Part shown: positions 46,311 through 58,578 of the stretch, piece after piece
How the letters are laid out: each line of letters begins with the position of its first letter
How positions within the stretch are numbered: position 1 is the stretch's first letter
Origin: Chloranthus sessilifolius
Taxonomy: Eukaryota; Streptophyta; Magnoliopsida; Chloranthales; Chloranthaceae
Direction: 5' to 3'
DNA length: 64,000 bases
Assembly (NCBI GenBank): GCA_021018995.1
Contig: CM037588.1
Coordinates: 92,912,765 to 92,976,764, forward strand
Position numbers and translations under genes: made by a program
Notes under the pieces: model-generated
What the model was told of the DNA's origin: nothing
Databases searched by the model: none
The model's input: the letters and a program-made list of their open reading frames with translations, nothing else

Positions 46311-46554
46311 CATTCTTCTTGGTCTGTTTCTGATTTGCTGTGCCTATGCTACAGCCAACTCTCTGTTTGGGTTCTATCTTCACATTTCTGAGGGGCCTCT
46401 GGGTCAATAGTGAGCTCCTTGGCATGGTTAGGGGGTTATTTTCAGCTGCTGCTTATTACCTATAGAACAGACTCAAAACACATTTATTAAATGATTAAGG
46501 GTCTAACAGAGATTAAGTTAAGGGGTGAAAAGTGGCACTTTTCAGGTCTTAACC

Positions 46555-49500
46555 GTTGCACGAATCAAAATAGAGTCTTATCGATTGCTTTCCACCCTCA
46601 ATCTACATCACAAATATACGATGTATTAAGGGTTGACCTTAATTACTAAAAACTTAGACATATTTAAGCATTTTTTCAAAATCTAGGCTGAAATGGGCAA
46701 GTCCATGCCAACTTAGAACTTAGCGCAACGTCTTGCTCAATTTTCACCTTTAAAACATTTGATTTATAAATTTGTTCAGTTACCAAAGCTGTAGAGCTTG
46801 TTGTCCTCTTTCCAACTCCATAAGAATTGCGTCAATCAGAGTTCATTGTAAAATGTTACGGCCAAAATACCGAAGTTGTATCGGCACTTTAGTTAGAACG
46901 TGCTAACTCGGAACTTGACCCAATTTCTCGCTCAATTTTGACCATCAAAACATTTGATTCAGGAGTTGGTTAATTCATACAAGTTTTATATTTTGTTTTC
47001 CTCTTTCCAATGCCATGAGAATCAAGTTAATTGGAATTTAGAGTAAAACGTTATGACCAAAATATCAAAGCAATGCCAGCAAACTCAGCCAAAATCGATC
47101 GATCGATTTCTCCAGAAAATTTTCACTTTTCTATTTTATTAAATCCGATCAATCGATTTCGAAATTGATCAATCGGTTTTAAAAGTTTCAGAAACTGTTC
47201 GGGCTTTTCTTCTTCAATCTAAAACACCCAAAACTCAATGCACGCAACCCCATTCATTCATACATCAAATCTAAACAATATTCACACTATAAAAAATAAA
47301 TATTAGCTTCTAAAACTCGTGAAATTGGAGCACATGATGGACGGCACCGATCATGCCAACACCCACGCTTCTCTCAAATCCATGATTTCGAAACCCAATC
47401 TTCTCCCAATCAAAAGGGGTGAAATCAAGGGTCAAATTCCACGGCATACGCCCAATAAATCCGTGATATCCTTGTGATCTTATGACTTTGAAAAAGAGGG
47501 TTTTAAATTGGGATTTTGGAGAAAATGGCACCCTCGTTCTTCACGGATTACAATCATGTCGATGATCGTCGGTCTCTCACATCACACAAACACTAATAAG
47601 CCAAATTCATAAAAAATTAACAGTGCCGATTCGACGTTCAGATGGTTCACGGAGGCGATTCCTCAAGTTTCTCTTTCTCTCTCTAAAAACCCAAAACCCC
47701 CAAAATTGCAAACGGGTGTTAGCTTCCAAAGCTTTGCTTCTTCTTTTTTAAGAAAAGGGATATTTTCCCTTGCGAAACCCATACACCCATTCGAGTGTTA
47801 GCCTTATCCATTTGTTTTGTTCCAGTGTGGAACCTATACACCTAAGCAAGGTGTTTCTTACTATCCAAATAATCTTTGGTTCGGTGTTAAGTAGATACAC
47901 CTAAACAAGGTGTTAACTATTATACAAACTAAACTTTTGGTTCGGTGTGGGGCTTGCACACCAAAACCACTTATCCAATGGATTCGGTGTTAAGCTATAA
48001 CACCAAAGCAAGGTATTAATCTGATCCACTTGCATCAACTTAGTGTGAAACTCTAACACCTACGTTGTGTATTTTTCACAAATTCTAAGGTCCAAGTAAA
48101 GACCCAAAGTTGGCCCAAATAGTTGACCCAACTGGTAAGCCCAAATAGTCGGCCCAACTGGTTGGCTCAAATAGTCGGCCCAATCAGTCCTCGAAATAGC
48201 CTAGGATGCACAGTGTGTCATCCTAGGCACGCACACTTAGTTAGTGCGTGCAGGTTCAAAATTTGGAGATGTTACATTCTTCCCTCCTTGAAGAATTTTA
48301 GTCCTCGAAAATTGATATACCGTATTCCATTTATACGGATGCTAGGTACCTCCTAACGAAGGCAGTTATGTTTTCCTTGGGAGTCAACGATTCATCACAA
48401 TGAGCAACCAGGGTCATTACATTCATCCCACCTTAAAGAAATTTTCGTCCTCGAAAATTCAGCAAGGATCACTACAATTTGTTTGGGTAATTACATCTAC
48501 CACTAATAATCTTACTCATTAAACCATTAACTATTAGCATTCCAATACCCTATCAATGCTAACTATCAAGTAATAAAAGTGATCCCTTCATCAAGTTATG
48601 TTGTCACCACAAATTAAAATCGAAGTCATTACATCCAATTAAAGTTAAATCATTTACTGACCATTCATAAATAGCTTATCAATTTGGTATGACACGAACA
48701 CTCAATCAAGACCTAATGTAACTCATTCTCAAATAAAATCATTGCAAGGGTCATACCTAGTATGCAAAGTTGAATAGACTGCCAAAGTTAGTTACCCAAT
48801 CCTAGATCCATCAAAACACGCGCCTTAATTATCAAGGTATGCAAAGTTGAATAGACATATTACTACGTTGACATATATGGGTAAGTGCGCATAAAGTGAT
48901 GCGATGGTATGCACGAGCTGTCATAAAAACAAACGATGTGTAAGAATTTTCATGAATTTAGAATAGTGTAAAAGTTGACAATCAGTGAGGAATTATACCT
49001 CGAGCGACTTCATTGGTTGCACGGGCCCCGCGTGCCCTGATGGCATAGGTTTAACCCCTCTTTGCCACTTGATTTCAGATTCACACAGTTTTCGATTCAA
49101 ATTCCTAAGCGGAAACATAAACAGATTCGAAAATGAAATGGAACCAAACGGATTCATAACTGAAACCGATACATAAACGGAACAGACACACACATGCCTT
49201 CAATTACAAATTCATAATTTAAAGCTCTCATATTTTCTAAACCAGTTACAAATCATTTATTTATATCACATTAGCTATGAATAAAAATCAAAAATGCAAT
49301 TAGATGTTGAATTTTCCCTACTTTAACCTTGAAGTTGTATGAATCAAAACAAAGTCTTATCGATGGCTTTCTGCCCTCAATCTACATTACAAATATACGA
49401 TGTATTAAGGATTGACCTTAATTACTAATAATTTAGACATATTTAAGTGTTTTCTTAAAAATGAGGCGGAAATGGGCAAGATCGTGCTAACTTAGAACTT

Positions 49501-51175
49501 GGCCCAACTTCCTGCTCAATTTTGATCTTCAAAGCATTTGATTTATAAATTTATTCATTCACTAACATTGTAGAGCTCGTTGTTCTCTTTCTAACTCTAT
49601 AAGAATCACATTAATCGAAGTTCAGAGTAAAAAGTTACGGCAAAATATCGAAGCTGTGCCGACACTTTAGTTAAAACGTGCTAACTCAAAACTTGACCTA
49701 AATTCCCACTCAATTTTCATCCTCAAAACATTTGATTCATGAGTTAGTTAATTCATAAAAGTTTTATAGTTCGTTGTCCTCTTTCCCACGCCATAAGAAT
49801 CGCAATAATCGGACTTTGGAGTAAAACGTTATGGCCAAAATACCAAGGTAATGTCGGCAAGCTTAGTCAAAATCAACCGGTCAATTCCCAAATCCGATCG
49901 ATGGATTTCCAAAATAGATTGATTGATTTATCCAAAAAAATTTCACTTTTTTGTTCTATAATATCTGATCAATCAATTTCTAAATCGATCGATTGGTTTT
50001 GACAATTTCAGAAACCCCTCGGGCTTCTTCTTCTTTAATCCAAAACACCCAAAACTCAATGCACGCATCCCCTTTCATTCATACATCAAATCTAAATAAT
50101 ATTCACACTATAAAATATAAATCTTACCTTCTAAAACTCGCAAAATCGGAGCACACGATGGACGGCACCGATCTCGCCAAAACCCACACTTCTCTCAAAT
50201 CCATGATTTCAAAACCCAATCTTCTCCCAAATAAAAGGGGTGAAATCAAGGGTCAAATTCCATGGTCGGCGCCCAATAAATCCGTGATATCCTTGCGATC
50301 ATATGGATTTGCAAAAGAGGGTTTCAAATAAGGATTTTGGAGAAAACGGCATCCTCGTCCTTCACGGATTACGAGCACGTCGATGATCATCGGTCTCTCG
50401 CGGCACACAAACACTAATAAGCCAAATTCATCATAAATTAACGGTGCCGATTCGACGCTCGGTTGGTTCACGGCTGCGATTCCTTAAGTTCCTCTAGAAA
50501 CCCAACACTCCCAAAATTCCAAACTGGTGTTAGCTTCCAAAGGAAGCTTTGCTTCTTTTTTTTAGAAAAGGGATCTTTTCCCTTGCGAAACCCATACACC
50601 ATTTGGGTGTTAGCCTTATCCATTTGTTTTGTTCCAGTGTGGAACCTATACACCTAAGCAAGGTGTTTCTTACTATCCAAATAATCTTTGGTTCTGTGTT
50701 AAGTAGATACACCTAAACAAGGTGTTAACTATTACACAAACTAAACTTTTGGTTCGGTGTGGGGCTTGCACACCAAAACCACTTATCCAATGGATTCGGT
50801 GTTAAGCTATAACACCAAAGCAAGGCATTAATCTGATCCACTTGCATCAACTTAGTGTGAAACTCTAACACCTACGTTGTGTATTTTTCACAAATTCTAA
50901 GGTCCAAGTAAAGACCCAAAGTTGGCCCAAATAGTCGACCCAACTAGTAAGCCCAAATAGTCGGCCCAACTGGTTGGCTCAAATAGTCGGCCCAACTGGT
51001 TGGCTCAAATAGTCGGGCCAATCAGTTGGCCCACATAACTGAAGCAAGTTTTAATCATCTTTATTAATTTATTCTCCACAAAAATTTTGCCTCTAGGTAC
51101 ACACACGCACAGTGTGTTGTCCCAGGCACGTGCACTTAGTCAGTGCGTGCGGGTTCGAAATTTGGAGATGTTACA
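46555..51175 (-). mobile_element. Family C element, internally deleted, minus strand
   Basis: In minus order: a 5' LTR from 51175 (TGTAACATCTCCAAATTTCG) to about 49048, a short internal remnant (49047-48277, aligning with the 3' UTR at 27517-28211), and a 3' LTR from 48276 (TGTAACATCTCC) to 46555, where the Athila-like LTR cuts it. All coding sequence is gone. Both LTRs have the ACACC...GGTGT motifs (47780-48065, 50580-50885), 26-bp repeats, and short CGATCGATTT clusters at 47085-47185 and 49875-50005. The 5' LTR lacks its last 770 bases or so. Confidence 0.85.
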
Positions 51176-53708
51176 TAAGCATTCAAATAAGTCTATCAAT
51201 CAACTACCACATGCACCCTGACAGCAATAAACAACATAAAATCCTCAACCACTGATAGAAAATTTAACTCGCAGCCTCAAGCAAGAAACATATATATCCA
51301 CAAAAGACTTCTCAACTATTAACCATCAACTGTTAGTTTGGGCTCCAAAAAAAATACTTAGCTACGAAACATTTGAGGCATAAATAGCAGTAAATGTTTT
51401 TTTCAGCACGCAACACAAAATCTTCCTAAATGAAGTCGCTTCAGCCATTATTGCGTAAATCTACTAGGGGTTTCTTTTAGTTCTAACATATAATGAAATG
51501 AATTTTTTTTTAGTTCTCCAAACATTATGAAGAAAATATTTTTCAAAATTTCGCACCAACTTTAGTGTATATATTTCATTTGCAATTGCTCTGTATATAT
51601 AATTGATTTACTAAGCAACAAATAAAAAAGAGTATGTTTTACAATATTTTTTCCTGCCTACCTACATTATTAAACAGTATTTTCAGTTATACATGTGGAC
51701 AGAGAACACCATTTAATGAAATGACTCAAAAGTCTCTTTTTAGGTTTTAGAACTGTCCAAATAGAAGTAACTTTTGAAAGTTTTGCCTTCAACTCCACTT
51801 GTTATTGCAATTGTAATTTCTATATATAGCTGATTACGGTTAATCATCTTTTCTGCATGTTGTTAGTGAGTCCGTGAGTCTGTGACTATGAAACTTTGGA
51901 TTGTAACATCTATTTAGATTTACTATTTAGGTTTCATATATCTTGGGCCAACTGCAAAATAAAGTTGCTTCTATTGCCACATTTATGCAACACATATTAA
52001 ATGCATGAACTGAACTGAACATGAATGGACAAAAATACTGGAGCTGAGCATATATCGAGTAAGCTAGATGGGCAATGATTCTTTTGCTAACAATTCACTA
52101 ATGAGCACAACCATTGATGCAGGGCATTTACCAAATCCAATACAGCTCAGAAATTCTAATACATAGGGGTGGACCCGAGCTAAAACTTGGGGGGATTCTT
52201 TGGGCCTTAAACCGGGCAACAACAAGGGGTTAAAAGAGGGATAAGATTGTGCTTTAATTGGATATAGTTTTAGGAATGGGAAAATGAAAATATGAGCTTA
52301 CATCTTGTATTTTTAGACACAAAGCACAATGAAAGTTGTTTTAGGTAGGACCTGAAACAACTTTAATTGAGATTTACTTACACTCTGACTAACATGGCTT
52401 GTTAAACTAAACGCAACCCAAAAGAAGGGAAAATCCAAGTGCATATATAAACAAATATTATGTAAGATGGATCTTCACAAAGTTAATAGCATAGAAGTAT
52501 ATTTCAATATTTGCATACAAAAAACAGGAATCTTAGTCATCAAAATGTCTTATGAGAGACTCAATGTCCCCAATAGTAAATTATAATTTTTTTTTTTTCG
52601 AAAGGTCCCCAATAGTAAATTTTGTATTATATGATTGATGAAATAATTCTAAAATTTAAAAACTCTTATGAATACAGTACAAAATTTTGACACTGTTTTT
52701 CATCTTAATTAGCCAACTCAACTTTCCAATCAGATTCAAGTTACCAATTTAATCCAGCTTGCCTGTTGAACCAAGTGGAACCTTTGGTATATTGATAACA
52801 ATAAAAACCTGGCATGTGATGTAGCAATGGAAGTTAAACTAATTCTATTTCCAAAACCCTCCATCATGTCCAACTACAAAAGCCCTAATTCACACTACAA
52901 AAGCCCTAATTCGCACTCTTCGAAAATCTACAAAATTCATTAATTCTTTCAATGCATAAATAAGATCAAACAAAAGAAAAACAAGTAAAGTTGAGAAACC
53001 ACAGATCCTAGCAGTACAAAGCAACCAAAAAAAATCATAAAAATCCTAACCTTGGTGAAAAAAATCGTTGGGGATTCGTTCTTGTGAATACAACAACGGC
53101 GGTCGTTGAGGATAAATCAGAGGAGAGAGACTCAGGTCGAGCACATCTCTCAATGACCACATGATCCGTATGCCACACACACCTTTTTAATATGCGATTT
53201 GAATATGCCTAAATGTCCTTCATTTCACTCGATTCCGCCATTAACGAACTGATCGAGGTCAAAATTGGGTGAAATTTTGAAAAGAATTTGAAAATTAGGT
53301 CTTTAGAATCACAGAGAAGTGGAGATTTCAAGCAAATTTTTGAGAGATTAGAGAGAGCAGAGATGAAGTGGAGATTTCAAGCAAATTTTTGAGAAATTAG
53401 TGAGAGTGGGAGATTTGAAAAGTGATTAGAGAAAAACACCCACATACAAATAACTGTAATAATTCAATTTCTTCCATAGTTTAAATTTAAAGTAAAAATT
53501 ACTAATAACAGCCTTAAAAATAAAAATAAAAATAAAAATACCTTGGTAGTCATCCTTATTGGACACGATCCACCTCCCTTAAAAGGACTCATAGAACGGC
53601 TCGTTAAAAATCTACAACAAATAATCAAATTTTTTTGGATAAAATCATCTAAAAAAAAAAACACTACTCTACTCGAAATCGCTAGAAGAGAATAGGTGAG
53701 GGATTTTA
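51176..53708. other. AT-rich DNA without recognised genes
   Basis: I see no coding region. Local duplications are present: ACTACAAAAGCCCTAATTC twice at 52872-52918, CCCCAATAGTAAATT twice at 52567 and 52605, and GAAGTGGAGATTTCAAGC twice at 53308 and 53368. A TAAAAA run at 53512-53540 is low complexity. It may include 3' parts of the gene whose first exon is proposed at 53709-53790, but no exon could be recognised. Confidence 0.45.
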
Positions 53709-53790
53709 CCATATCCGATGCGCAGAGCTTGAACGCAAGACATGCAATCAACATCCATAGAAATTGCATTGAAATTCGTGTCCCTTCCAT
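53709..53790 (-). CDS. Possible first exon of a host gene with signal peptide
   Basis: The minus strand opens MEGTRISMQFLWMLIACLAF then KLCASDM and meets GGTAAAATCC, a possible donor. The hydrophobic stretch followed by LCAS fits a secretory signal peptide with its cleavage site. Upstream, in the leader, lie three telo-box repeats (AACCCTAACCCTAACCCTAG, 53807-53826), common in plant promoters and leaders. I do not recognise the protein and found no second exon, so it may be a captured or dead fragment; a CACTA end lies 295 bases upstream. Confidence 0.35.
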
Positions 53791-54034
53791 GAGAAGGATC
53801 GATCAAAACCCTAACCCTAACCCTAGCTCCGTGATTTGTAATCTAAAATAGGGGAAAAACCCTAATTGGTGGGATCTTAGGGGTCGGCGATAGCAATTTA
53901 GAGATCTAATTGGGAGAGGAATTTTGGGTTTATAGAAAAACTGGGTTTGAGCGAGATGGGTTTAGGGGAGTGAGAGAGGCAGAAGAATTTGAGGAGAAAT
54001 TTTTTTCACTTTAAGATATATACTCTTTCCTACA

Positions 54035-54085
54035 CCGACGGCTTGCAATATTAGCCCGTCGGCATAACCTCTTTTTCTTGTAGTG
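54035..54085 (-). mobile_element. Terminus of a CACTA (En/Spm) DNA transposon
   Basis: The minus strand begins CACTACAAGAAAAAGAGG at 54085, the usual CACTA end, followed by a subterminal hairpin CCGACGGGC...GCCGTCGG (54063-54035). The element should extend to lower coordinates. The other terminus is not certain; CACTACAAAAGCCC at 52889 is a weak candidate. If it is right, the possible exon at 53709-53790 would lie inside the transposon. Confidence 0.6.
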
Positions 54086-54164
54086 AGATAAAATTAGAAT
54101 AGGAGAAAAATAAAAAAAGAGATTCTAATTAGATAAAATATACTAATAAGTAAACAATAAACCT

Positions 54165-54568
54165 GCTTCGACTTTACCAAAATTGCTTCTTTTTGTAAGA
54201 TCATTCATGAGCTCCTTCAACTTAATCTTGAAAACTCGAGCAATTATATCAGGTCTAGAAGTGAAAACATCATGTAAACCTTGATACAACTCTAAATGCA
54301 ATTTCTTCTAATTTTCTCAGACCTATGATAGGCGATTCTCTTCATTTACTACATAAAAATAAACTACAAATTGGTGGAAAAGATGACCACCTTGTAGCAA
54401 GGTTTTTCCCTCGATGTTGCAATGTTGTAATCTAAAAGCATAATACTCACGTATGCTAATTGTATTTCGAGATGAACGTTTATTCAAGCAAACATTTCGA
54501 TAAGATATGCCAATTCCCCATCTATCTTCACCATATGGAAATAGTGAAAGATATTGTAACGCCATATA
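54165..54568 (-). pseudogene. Helitron transposase N-terminal domain fragment
   Basis: The frame reads ALQYLSLFPYGEDRWGIGIS, TISIREYYAFRLQHCNIEGK and LFHQFVVYFYVVNEENRLS, then in another frame LYQGLHDVFTSRPDIIARVF and KELMNDLTKRSNFGKVEA. These are the conserved Helitron-like N-terminal blocks (LFPYGED, REYYAYRLQ, LFQQFVVD). The Rep HUH motif and helicase are absent. The upstream side is cut by the LTR starting at 54569. One frameshift lies near 54325. Confidence 0.85.
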
Positions 54569-56729
54569 TGTAATATCCCAAGAATTTTGAACCCAAACAC
54601 GTTCACCTCGGTATACGTGCCCCGATGAGTCGCACAATTTTTTCTTGAATTTTTGGGCTAATTAAATATAAAGAATATTTAAGTGAGGAGATTTGAATTA
54701 GATATGGTAAAGGCCATTAGCCAATAACATGTACACCGAATCGTGTATGCGTGCTCAACACCCAAGTAAATTTAAATTTAAATGGATAGAATTTATAAAG
54801 CAAATATCATGATATTTTGAGTGGGCTTTTACCTTATAAGAAGAGAAGGAAGAATGAGCTAACTCCCACTTATCCTTCTTTCGTGAGAACCAAGTTTGAG
54901 ATATTGCTAACTTTCTTCATTCCCTCGCAAGGATCACCTAGGTTTTCGACTGCTCTCGCGATCCCAACCGTAGAGAAGCAATGAAATCTACTATGAATTA
55001 GATTGAGGTTGTTAAGGGAGAGTTTTCCGACATTGGTGAGAACTGTTCTTGATGAATGTGTGATCTATAAATCCACGTAACGAGGAGATTAGACTCTATT
55101 TGTGATAATTAAACTCGTTCTGGAATCTGCCGGCTAGAGGCTTCGCAAGATTCAATCCGACGCTTAGGAATTGGATCAACGGAAGCTGCGGGAGTCAACC
55201 TTGAGAGGTAGGCTCTTAATTTCATCTTATTAGTTATTTTACCTAAATTTAGGTTAGTTTATATGTGAATTTAGAAATGGAATCAGTCTGATTTTGGAGA
55301 AAATCAAGTCTTGTGAAAGAAACCTGAAAATAGCAGAAATCTGTAAGAATCGAACGTTCGAATCCATAATCGAACGTTTGAAATTGAAATCGAACGATCG
55401 ATTTTGGAATCGAATGATCGATTTTGGCATAGACTAACAAGCTCGATTTATGAAGAAATCGAACGTTCGAAAATGAAACAGAACGTTCGAATTTCCCCTG
55501 TTTCTGACTTTATTTATTTTTCTTTGAAAAAACTCTAGGAAACTTTTATCTATCAGTTTTAGATACTATTAACACATTATATGGTGTTAATTAAATATAG
55601 GTTAAGTGTGGAAAACCTTGGTGAGGTATCTTAGATAAACTCTAAGGGAGGGAAACCTTAATATTTATTGCATTTTCTAAGATAATATGAAATTGTTTTG
55701 ATCATGAATTCCAAATTTGATTTAAATCTGACATAATTTTGATTAGCATGAACTCTGAACTATGAATTCTGAATAATTATTGAATTTGCATATGAATATG
55801 AAATTCTGAAATCTGAATCTGAAACTCTAAAATCCCGAATTTGAAACTCTGAATCCTGAATCTGAAAATGCATTAAAATACATTCTAATTATTTGATTAG
55901 CATTTGCACTTGATTTAAGGTCCATTAGAATGAAACCCTAAATTCTATGAACTGTGTTGACGGTAAAACTGCCTGGCGCAAGTTTCCCTCATAATACAGA
56001 GGCTTGTTGCAATTCCTAAAAAAGGGTTCATTGAACTATGATAGTTAGTAGGGTTTCCCATCGGTATTATTCCTACTCTCATGATATAGTAACTTGAGAA
56101 AACTTTAAGTTATGATTTAAGTCATTTAATAAAGGAGCATGCATGAATTAGAATCTGAAACAATATGAACTCTAGACTAGTTTGATTTCCGTTCATAACA
56201 CGTCACCTGATTTTAGAATTAGAATTTGGTAAATGAATCTGTTTGAAATACCTGTTTTGAAAACACATACATTACTTCGATTTCAATCTTTGAAAACATC
56301 TTGATTGAAATGTAATAAAAATGAGTTTCTTCTGCGGAGCTTAGACTGTTAGCTCACCCTGACTATACGTCACATGTGTAGAGACTCAGGCTTAGGGTTA
56401 CGAGAGTGATCCATACTACGAGCCAGAGGAAGAGTCAGAAATCCTTGCTGACCAGTTCTTTCCTTGACTTAGGGTTGTGAGCTTGGTATAATTCTTTTTG
56501 GTATATATTTGTGTAGGACTATTTTGAATTATGGGCCCAAGGCCTTGTTGTGTGATGGTACTTATATAATTTTGAGAAACCACTATCAGGAACCATTATT
56601 TAGGTATTGGATTGGCCATCCCCAGTGGTTCTTCTTGGTTCCTTTTTTACATATGATTTATGTGAGAGATCTCTTTAGTTGATATGTTTAGTTGTTTGTT
56701 TTACTTCTATGCTTGCTTTTATTGGGTTT
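54569..56729 (+). mobile_element. LTR of a Tekay-related family, plus orientation, 3' end truncated
   Basis: It begins TGTAATATCCCAAGAATTTT. Near its end, 56343-56390 has the conserved motif TTAGCTCACCCTGACTATAC, and 56580-56640 has GGAACCATTATTTAGGTATT then GGCCATCCCCAGTGGTTC, both shared with the LTR at 28212-30364 (minus). It contains an AACGTTCGAA cluster (55345-55490). No LTR end or primer site is seen before the next LTR piece at about 56730. It interrupts the Helitron fragment. Confidence 0.8.
55345..55490. repeat. TCGAACGTTCGA motif cluster in LTR
   Basis: AATCGAACGTTCGAATCC, AATCGAACGTTTGAAATTG, AATCGAACGATCGATTTTG, AATCGAATGATCGATTTTG, AATCGAACGTTCGAAAATG and CAGAACGTTCGAATTTCC follow at about 18-25 base steps. 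Cores are palindromes (AACGTT, CGATCG, TTCGAA). Confidence 0.9.
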
Positions 56730-57076
56730 AAAATTGCTTGTGCTATTATTTTATTATTAGGAATGCGGTAAAAATATGGCTACAACATAAATAAGAAAAA
56801 GGGGAGCAAAATGGAAGAAAACAACACAAAAATATCAATCAATACACACAATCTTGCAAGATCCAGGGCTATTGTAGCAAGTTTTGATAAGTAAGAGTTT
56901 GTCCCACAGGGAGTGATGATCTAAAAACCTAAAGTTATATAGTAAATATCCAGATCTTGCTATAGGTTTGGCAACTGTAAACCTAAACTTGAAAGCAAGG
57001 TAAAGAGAGGGTGTTTTAGGTGTCACATAATTAAACTAAACTAAAAACAAAAATAAAAACTAAATCTAAATGTGCA
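56730..57076 (-). mobile_element. Fragment of an Athila-like LTR, minus orientation
   Basis: TCCAGGGCTATTGTAGCAAG and AAGTAAGAGTTTGTCCCACA closely match 44208-44255 of the Athila-like LTR in the same orientation, and the downstream GATCTTGC...GGCAACTG block matches 44310-44330. It is only the primer-proximal 350 bases, joined to the Tat-like sequence at about 57077. Confidence 0.7.
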
Positions 57077-57128
57077 ACCACAAGATTTTTGATGGTCCCG
57101 TCGCGACGATCCGCTCACTCGAAAAGAT

Positions 57129-57140
57129 ATAGAGTCGCCA
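57129..57140 (-). other. Primer-binding-site-like sequence (tRNA-Arg type)
   Basis: The minus strand reads TGGCGACTCTAT after CTCCGGG. TGGCGACTC is the primer site reported for Ogre/Tat elements. The LTR end before it is not a clean CA. Confidence 0.5.
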
Positions 57141-57765
57141 CCCGGAGCTTTCGGTGTCCTAGGATATCGAAATCAATTTTATAAGCACCGAAGTACCAAA
57201 AATATAACTCTGATCCAGTCTACGCCAAAGGCTCTTGGGTAGGGGCTTCGGTTATCGATCGAGAAGGTGTTAGGCACCCTATCAACCTGCTCTAAAGCAA
57301 TCTCTACTTATGGCCAAAGATAAAAAGAAAATGAAAATAAAAGAGCACTTCCTCTTGCCCGAAGGCACTATGATCCTATTTGTGCCCCTCCACTACTATC
57401 GAGATTTTGATGGCGTAACGACACAAATTCAAATATAGAGCAAAAGTTAAGAAGGCAGAGGAGTAGAGGAGAGAGCCGGAGCTCTCAGGCCCTTGTAGCA
57501 GCCTTGTGGACCTTCGTGTAAATGCACTTAAGGAGCTTCCGATGGCTTGCATGATGGAATGGTGGGTTCTAACCTTTAAAGCTTGTTAGCTAAGGGGTAG
57601 CTCACACCTAAACTAAGGGATCTATGATGGAATATAGGGCTCAAAAGAGGTTTTCGAATTCTGGAATTTATATGGGAAATGGTGCACCAAAGGGGAAGAA
57701 AGCTTTCTTACTCTTTTCTCTCTTCTGGAAAAATTTTCAAGCCCTTAATCCAGGGGGGGTGCCTC

Positions 57766-57777
57766 TCTATTTATAGG
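57766..57777 (-). promoter_or_regulatory. Candidate TATA box of the Tat-like LTR
   Basis: CCTATAAATAGAG on the minus strand is a near-consensus plant TATA box, about 800 bases into the LTR and about 270 bases after the palindrome cluster. Confidence 0.55.
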
Positions 57778-58044
57778 AAAAGGGTAGGTTAGGAAGTTGA
57801 TTAAGGGCTAATTGGGATTAGCAATTAGGTAACCTCCTAATCTAAGGTTTCCTAGGATTTTGAGAGCTTGGAAATGTGGGCAAGGGACTTCAATGGTGGA
57901 TGATAGCGTAAGGTTTCAAATGACTAAAGGATTGCAAATAGAGTAAATATGGGTGCAACAGTCCTAATGAAACCCATCCCAAATATTGAGATAGTCAACA
58001 AGTCAAACCCCAGAAATAAAATTCGAGCAAAAAACCAGCAGTTA

Positions 58045-58215
58045 CTATAGCTAAGCCTAGCGCATGTACTAGATGCGCCAAGCATAGCTACAGTGTCTGG
58101 AAGTCTAGAGCCCAAGGTGGGTCCCATAGATGCTTGGCGCGTGTATTAGATGCGCAAAGCCATTTTTGGAGAAAAATGGCTTGACGCATGTAATACATGC
58201 GCCATATATGCCCTG
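58045..58215. repeat. GGCGC...GCGCC long palindromes in Tat-like LTR
   Basis: CTAGCGCATGTACTAGATGC then GCCAAG (58058-58083), CTTGGCGCGTGTATTAGATG then CGCAAAG (58133-58161) and GGCTTGACGCATGTAATACA then TGCGCC (58178-58204). Each is an imperfect palindrome of 26-30 bases. The same motif is at 59600-59790. Confidence 0.9.
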
Positions 58216-58578
58216 CCCTAGCCAAGTGTGGTTTCTTGGCGTTGCTCGGATTGCGGTAACTTTTGGCGTACAACTCTGATTGAGATGATTTTTGGTTTGT
58301 TAGAAAGTTGAGAACCTCTACTTTTCAATGGTACAAAATTCAGTCTTAGTAGAGGTCCTTGTCAGCTCTCGTTCATCTCTCTTTAACCAATGCCCGGGAG
58401 GGTTAACTAAGGGTTTTAGAGAGGTTCCTACAGGTTGGGGATAATTTCTAAGGGTATGGGAAAGTTCCTAAGGGCTTGGGAAGATTCCTAAGGGTTTGGG
58501 AGAAGCATTAGAAGCTCGGGGGTGTGCCTCTCTCGAAGTATATTCGATCGGGCCTTGGGCCAAATTTGGGTGTCTACA

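Larger units (their letters stand above)
33511..46554 (-). mobile_element. Athila-like element with accessory ORF, 3' LTR lost
   Basis: In minus order: 5' LTR (46554-44075), tRNA-Asp primer site, gag, protease, RT, RNase H, integrase, a palindrome-rich gap, and an accessory ORF split by a solo LTR, ending abruptly at about 33511 against a Tekay-like fragment. The domain order and the [20 protein letters not shown] integrase block place it with Athila. It is the best-preserved pol in the window. With the solo LTR removed it is about 11.2 kb. Confidence 0.92.
44075..46554 (-). mobile_element. 5' LTR of the Athila-like element, about 2.5 kb
   Basis: On the minus strand it ends ...CAAAATAGCCTAACA at 44075 beside the primer site, and starts near 46554 with GGTTAAGACCTGAAAAGTGC, where the expected TG has become GG. 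It is related to family A LTRs through the terminal GTGAAAAATACC-like block and CACTTAAATGGTCACAGACT. It has a TATA box at 45575-45568, a TCGCGCGA cluster (45790-46310) and an internal duplication of about 430 bp (44588 and 45019). The short open stretches inside are not genes. Confidence 0.85.
57141..58578 (-). mobile_element. Tat-like LTR, about 1.44 kb
   Basis: It starts TGTAGACACCCAAATTTGG on the minus strand. It has a TATA box CCTATAAATAGAG (57777-57766) and, upstream of that in transcription order, a cluster of long palindromes TTGGCGCRTGTATTAGATGCGCCAAG (58045-58215). The primer-proximal end has GGTGCCTAACACCTTCTCG and CCTAGGACACCGAAAGCTCC. Boundaries rest on the start motif and the primer site only. 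Confidence 0.65.

Noticed and set aside
53805..53826. Interstitial telomere
   Set aside because: Only three CCCTAAC units; this is a telo-box as found in plant promoters and leaders.
52889..54085. Complete CACTA transposon
   Set aside because: The left end CACTACAAAAGCC is a weak match, is itself part of a local duplication, and no matching 3-bp target duplication is seen.
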